This document shows, piece after piece, positions 60,825 to 64,000 of a stretch of 64,000 bases of DNA; position 1 is the stretch's first letter; every line of letters begins with the position of its first letter. The notes under the pieces were generated by a model. The model had not been told where the DNA came from. It did no database searches and was given only the letters and a program-made list of their open reading frames with translations. This stretch comes from VXYL01 sp965243175 (GTDB lineage: Bacteria; Pseudomonadota; Gammaproteobacteria; Pseudomonadales; Azotimanducaceae): contig OZ251532.1 in NCBI GenBank assembly GCA_965243175.1, positions 4,588,001 through 4,652,000 of the forward strand, read 5' to 3'. A program made the translations under genes and the position numbers.

Positions 60825-62198
60825 CTAGAACCAGCGCACGATGTCGACGTAGAACACCAGCACCATCAGCCCGGCGACGATGGCGATGCCGACTCTGCCG
60901 GTCATCGCTTCGGTCCCCGCGGAAACCGGCTTGCGGCGCACCAGATGAACGGCGTTGAGGACGATCTGGCCGCCGTCGAGCACCGGAATCGGCAGCAGAT
61001 TGACGATGCCGAGGTTGATGGAGAGTATCGCCAGCAGCGTCAGGAAGGGCACGATGCCGGCCTGCGCCGAGTCGGCGCTGACCTTGGCGATGGTGATCGG
61101 CCCGGCGACGTTCTTCGGCGAAATGGCAAGCGTCGCCATCTTGCCGATCATGCGGATGGTCAGCGCGGTGTAGTCCCAGGTGTCCACCACGGCCACGCCG
61201 ATGGCCTCGAACACTCCGGCGCGTTGCAGCCGCGTCGGCTGCCCGGCGGCCACGCCGACGTAGCCGTACTCGTCGCCCGCGTCGTCGAAGCGGCGTTTCG
61301 GCGTCACGGTGACGAGGCGGGTGCCGGATTCGCGCTCCACCGTGAGCTGCAGCGGTTCTTCGGGGCTGGCGCGAACCAGAGCGGCGAACTCGGCCCATTC
61401 GGCGACCGGCCTGCCGTTCACGGCAGTGACGAGATCCCGCGCCAACAGGCCGCCTTCGGCCGCGGCGCCGTCCGCTTCGACCGCGCCCATGTAGGGCAGG
61501 TCGAGCGGCTCGATGCCGAGCGACAGCAGCGGGTCCGGATCTTCGGTACTGGCATGCCAGCTCTCGATTTCGATGGAGTGCCGTTGCGTCTGTTCGCCGC
61601 GCCGCGTTTCGATCTCGATGGCGCCGGTGTCGCCAAGCCTGTCCACCAGCGCCAAGGCGACTTGCCGCCAAGTCGCGGTGGGTTCGCCGTCCACGGCGAC
61701 GACCACTTCGCCGCTCTCCATGCCGGCGCGATGTGCAGGGCTGTCTTCCACGATCGCGGCCTTCGGGGCCGCCACTTCGCTGCCGATCACGGCGACCAGC
61801 CAGAAGAAGACGAACGCGAGCACGAAGTTCGCCGCCGGCCCGGCCGCCGCGATGGCGATGCGCCACTGCGGCTTCAAGCGGTCGTAGGAGCGTTCGGCGG
61901 CTTGCGGGTCGGCCGGCGCGACCTCCTCCGCGTCCTCGTCGCGGCGGTCGAACAAGCGCACGTAGCCGCCGAGCGGCAGCGCCGCGATGGCGAACTCGGT
62001 GCCGTGCCGGTCGCGCCAACTCCACAGCACCTTGCCGAAACCGACGCAGAAGCGCACGACGTGAACGCCCACCATCCGCGCCACGAGGAAGTGCCCGCCT
62101 TCGTGGAAGGTCACCAGAATGCCGATGGCGACGATGAGGAAGAACACGCTCACCGCGGCTGGCGCCGCCACCGGCAGAATTTGATCGAGCAGCCCCAT
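60825..62198 (-). CDS. rseP: Site-2 intramembrane zinc protease RseP
   Basis: The product has 457 residues from the ATG at 62198; a start at 62219 is possible. The zinc motif is V-T-F-H-E-G-G-H-F in the first membrane helix. Two PDZ domains follow, and the third zinc ligand is in L-L-P-I-P-V-L-D-G-G-Q. It cuts the anti-sigma factor RseA in the envelope stress response and clears signal peptides. In many genomes dxr sits between cdsA and rseP; here it does not. Confidence 0.94.
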   Translation of the reverse strand: MGLLDQILPVAAPAAVSVFFLIVAIGILVTFHEGGHFLVARMVGVHVVRFCVGFGKVLWSWRDRHGTEFAIAALPLGGYVRLFDRRDEDAEEVAPADPQAAERSYDRLKPQWRIAIAAAGPAANFVLAFVFFWLVAVIGSEVAAPKAAIVEDSPAHRAGMESGEVVVAVDGEPTATWRQVALALVDRLGDTGAIEIETRRGEQTQRHSIEIESWHASTEDPDPLLSLGIEPLDLPYMGAVEADGAAAEGGLLARDLVTAVNGRPVAEWAEFAALVRASPEEPLQLTVERESGTRLVTVTPKRRFDDAGDEYGYVGVAAGQPTRLQRAGVFEAIGVAVVDTWDYTALTIRMIGKMATLAISPKNVAGPITIAKVSADSAQAGIVPFLTLLAILSINLGIVNLLPIPVLDGGQIVLNAVHLVRRKPVSAGTEAMTGRVGIAIVAGLMVLVFYVDIVRWF

Positions 62199-62297
62199 CA
62201 CGTCGCCTTCGACATGCATCCGTCACGCGAGTTCATGGCCATGATACCAACGCGGCCACATTCGCCGTACACGTTCGCGTCGCGGAAACGTCGCAAA

Positions 62298-63107
62298 TCA
62301 GTTCGCCGGCAGAACGACGTGCGCGTAGATGGCGAAGATCGGCGCGGCGGCCAGGACGCCGTCGATGCGGTCGAGGGCGCCGCCGTGCCCGGGCAGGAGG
62401 TGGCCGGAATCCTTGACGCCGCGCAGACGCTTGAGGACGCTCTCGAAGAGGTCGCCGATCACCGCGAAGAGCAGCACGGCGAACCCCGCGCCCAGCCACG
62501 CGAGCAGCGTGCCGGGAAGCACTAGCGCACCAACGGCTGCACACGCGCACACCGCCACGCCGCCTCCGGCAAGCCCTTCCCAGGTCTTGTTCGGACTCAC
62601 TTTCGGCGCCAGCTTGCGCCGCCCGAACCGTCGCCCGGCGAAGTACGCGCCGGTGTCCGCGAACGCCACCGCCACCAGCAGCCAGATCACGAAGCCCGGC
62701 CCGTGGCCGCCGTGCAGCATCACCAGCGCGGTCCAGGCGCCGATGATGGCGATCACGCCGGCCGGCAGCAGGAACACCTGCGGACGCACGAGATCGGCGG
62801 TCACGGGATACAAGACCACCAGCCCCGACGCCAGCACCAGCCAGAACGCCACCGCAACGGCAAGCGCGAGGTGGCGCTCCACCGGCAGCAGCCAGAGCGC
62901 CACGGCCAGCACCGAGAGCAGCGCCGCGTAGCTGAGCCAGGCCGGCCGCGTTTCCACCCCGGCCAGCCGCGCCCACTCGTAGGCCGCCACCAACGCCAGC
63001 AAATGCAGAAACGCCGCAAACCCCGCCGTCGGCAACCACACGATCGCTGCGGCAACGACAGCGGCCAGCACCAGCGCCGAAGCAACCCGCTGCCCCAGCT
63101 GACTCAT
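62298..63107 (-). CDS. cdsA: Phosphatidate cytidylyltransferase
   Basis: The product has 269 residues from the ATG at 63107, which follows AGGAGG. It has about eight membrane helices, and the CTP-transferase signature lies at the C-terminus: V-K-D-S-G-H-L-L-P-G-H-G-G-A-L-D-R-I-D. It makes CDP-diacylglycerol from phosphatidate and CTP for phospholipid synthesis. It lies 64 bp downstream of uppS and 99 bp upstream of rseP. Confidence 0.94.
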   Translation of the reverse strand: MSQLGQRVASALVLAAVVAAAIVWLPTAGFAAFLHLLALVAAYEWARLAGVETRPAWLSYAALLSVLAVALWLLPVERHLALAVAVAFWLVLASGLVVLYPVTADLVRPQVFLLPAGVIAIIGAWTALVMLHGGHGPGFVIWLLVAVAFADTGAYFAGRRFGRRKLAPKVSPNKTWEGLAGGGVAVCACAAVGALVLPGTLLAWLGAGFAVLLFAVIGDLFESVLKRLRGVKDSGHLLPGHGGALDRIDGVLAAAPIFAIYAHVVLPAN

Positions 63108-63171
63108 GGCTCGCCTCCTCTTCAATCAAGCAGCCCAACACGACAGCAGCGAGCCGAACAAGGACGCAGCG

Positions 63172-63924
63172 CTAGCGCCGTGCGCGGCGTCCGTAGCGGC
63201 GTTGGCGGCTGCCGAAGTCGGCGAAGGCGTGGGCTAGTTTGTGTTCGTCGAAGTCCGGCCAGTAGTCGGCGGTGAAGTAGAACTCGGTGTAGGCGAAGTC
63301 CCAGAGCAGGAAGTTGCTGATGCGGCGGTCGCCGCCGGTGCGGATGCACAGGTCCGGCGGCGGCATGTCGGCGAGGGAAAGGAACGACGCGAAGCGGTCC
63401 TCGTCGATGGCGTCCGGCGGCAGGTCGCCCGCGTCCACGGCTCGCGCCAGGCGTTGCGCGGCCTGCACGATGTCCCAGCGGCCGCCGTAGTTCACGGCGA
63501 TGCGCAGTTGCAGGCGCTCGTTGGCGGCGGTGGCGCGTTCGGCGCTTGCCATCAGCGCCTGCAGGTCGTTTGGGAAGCGGCGCGTGTCGCCGACGAAGCG
63601 CAGCCGCGCGCCGTTGGCGTTCAGTTCTTCGATGTCGTCGTTCAGGACGCCGCGCATGAGGTCGAGCAGCAGGCTCACTTCGCGCCTCGGGCGCTGCCAG
63701 TTCTCGGTGCTGAAGGCGAACAGGGTGAGGCACTCCACGCCGAGATCGGCGCAGGCTTGCGCCACCACCTTGACGTTGTTGGCGCCGGCGCGATGGCCCG
63801 CCGCGGCGGGCAGGCGACGGCTCTTCGCCCAGCGGTGGTTGCCGTCCATGACGATGGCGAGATGGCGCGGGGAGACCGCGGCATCCGCGGCCGGCTCCAC
63901 GAGTTTCAGACCGGGCTTGGCCAT
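63172..63924 (-). CDS. uppS: Undecaprenyl diphosphate synthase
   Basis: The product has 250 residues. The active-site pattern is A-I-V-M-D-G-N-H-R-W-A-K with the catalytic Asp, and the C-terminal pattern is R-T-G-G-D-R-R-I-S-N-F-L-L-W. It condenses isopentenyl diphosphate units into the C55 lipid carrier used for peptidoglycan and O-antigen. frr and pyrH, its usual upstream neighbours, would lie beyond the right edge; the last 76 bases of the window show no clear gene. Confidence 0.96.
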   Translation of the reverse strand: MAKPGLKLVEPAADAAVSPRHLAIVMDGNHRWAKSRRLPAAAGHRAGANNVKVVAQACADLGVECLTLFAFSTENWQRPRREVSLLLDLMRGVLNDDIEELNANGARLRFVGDTRRFPNDLQALMASAERATAANERLQLRIAVNYGGRWDIVQAAQRLARAVDAGDLPPDAIDEDRFASFLSLADMPPPDLCIRTGGDRRISNFLLWDFAYTEFYFTADYWPDFDEHKLAHAFADFGSRQRRYGRRARR

Positions 63925-64000
63925 CGCGTCCTATGTCGTCCCTTGGCAGGCGACGCGACATTAGCCGTTCGGCGCCGTTCCTTGGCTGCCGCGACTGCGC

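Noticed and set aside
57831..62525. A very long open frame on the plus strand opposite skp, bamA and rseP
   Set aside because: It is a codon-bias shadow: it lies exactly antisense to well-recognised genes, its translation is His/Arg/Ala-rich and matches no family.

Overview
The window is high-GC DNA from a Gram-negative proteobacterium. The best support is at the right-hand end, where uppS, cdsA, rseP, bamA, skp, lpxD, fabZ and lpxA form the envelope-biogenesis cluster typical of Gammaproteobacteria. Clustered TauD-type dioxygenases, MaoC hydratases, ACMSD-type amidohydrolases, a GMC oxidoreductase and a TonB receptor suggest a free-living or host-associated heterotroph that degrades varied organic compounds. 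This is inference; no rRNA or tRNA gene was seen. GTG and TTG starts and ATGA/GTGA/TTGA stop-start overlaps are common, so many operons look translationally coupled.

Layout. 0-2.4 kb (minus): a partial crotonase and two TauD-family dioxygenases. 2.4-4.2 kb (minus): a frameshifted small gene coupled to a large protein with a catalytically dead-looking ImmA/IrrE-like C-terminus. 4.3-7.1 kb (minus): CobT and CobS chelatase subunits. 7.2-12.8 kb (plus): a histidine phosphatase, two small uncharacterised coupled genes, an Eis-like acetyltransferase, a serine hydrolase and a GMC oxidoreductase. 12.6-14.2 kb: a diverged tandem duplication of about 0.8 kb carrying two paralogous small secreted proteins. 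14.1-16.7 kb: an unusual single-frame fusion of a secreted M14 carboxypeptidase with an argininosuccinate-lyase-like domain. 16.8-23.4 kb (plus): a catabolic operon (two MaoC proteins, a Uma2-type protein, amidohydrolase, alpha/beta hydrolase, acyl-CoA ligase, HAD and SRPBCC proteins).

23.4-33.2 kb looks like a defence island. It holds an AlbA_2/Schlafen-type protein overlapping a ParA-like protein that lacks the P-loop lysine. Convergent to these is a fully coupled three-gene operon: an adenine methylase, an HNH endonuclease, and a 1838-residue GHKL ATPase with a C-terminal DUF3883 nuclease-like domain. An orphan FitA-type antitoxin follows. 33.2-35.7 kb is a lipoprotein that fuses a GH16-like domain to a solute-binding-protein domain. 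35.8-41.4 kb holds a DUF6491 protein, an HPr-kinase-like protein and two coupled ABC exporters, with a 16-base G tract between kinase and exporters. At 41.65-43.29 kb there is an IS1380-family element with perfect 17-bp inverted repeats and a TAAA duplication, apparently inside an older IS remnant.

43.3-46.4 kb is a poorly coding stretch with two coupled membrane proteins and probable gene remains. 46.4-51.6 kb (plus) is a second catabolic cluster: amidohydrolase, TonB receptor and PQQ-type sugar dehydrogenase. 51.8-54.9 kb (minus) has an OmpA-like lipoprotein coupled to a two-helix membrane coiled-coil protein, and a secreted protein. A second G tract, also followed by AATTCAT, lies at 55.2 kb. 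55.4-64 kb is the envelope cluster, without dxr and lpxB at their usual places.
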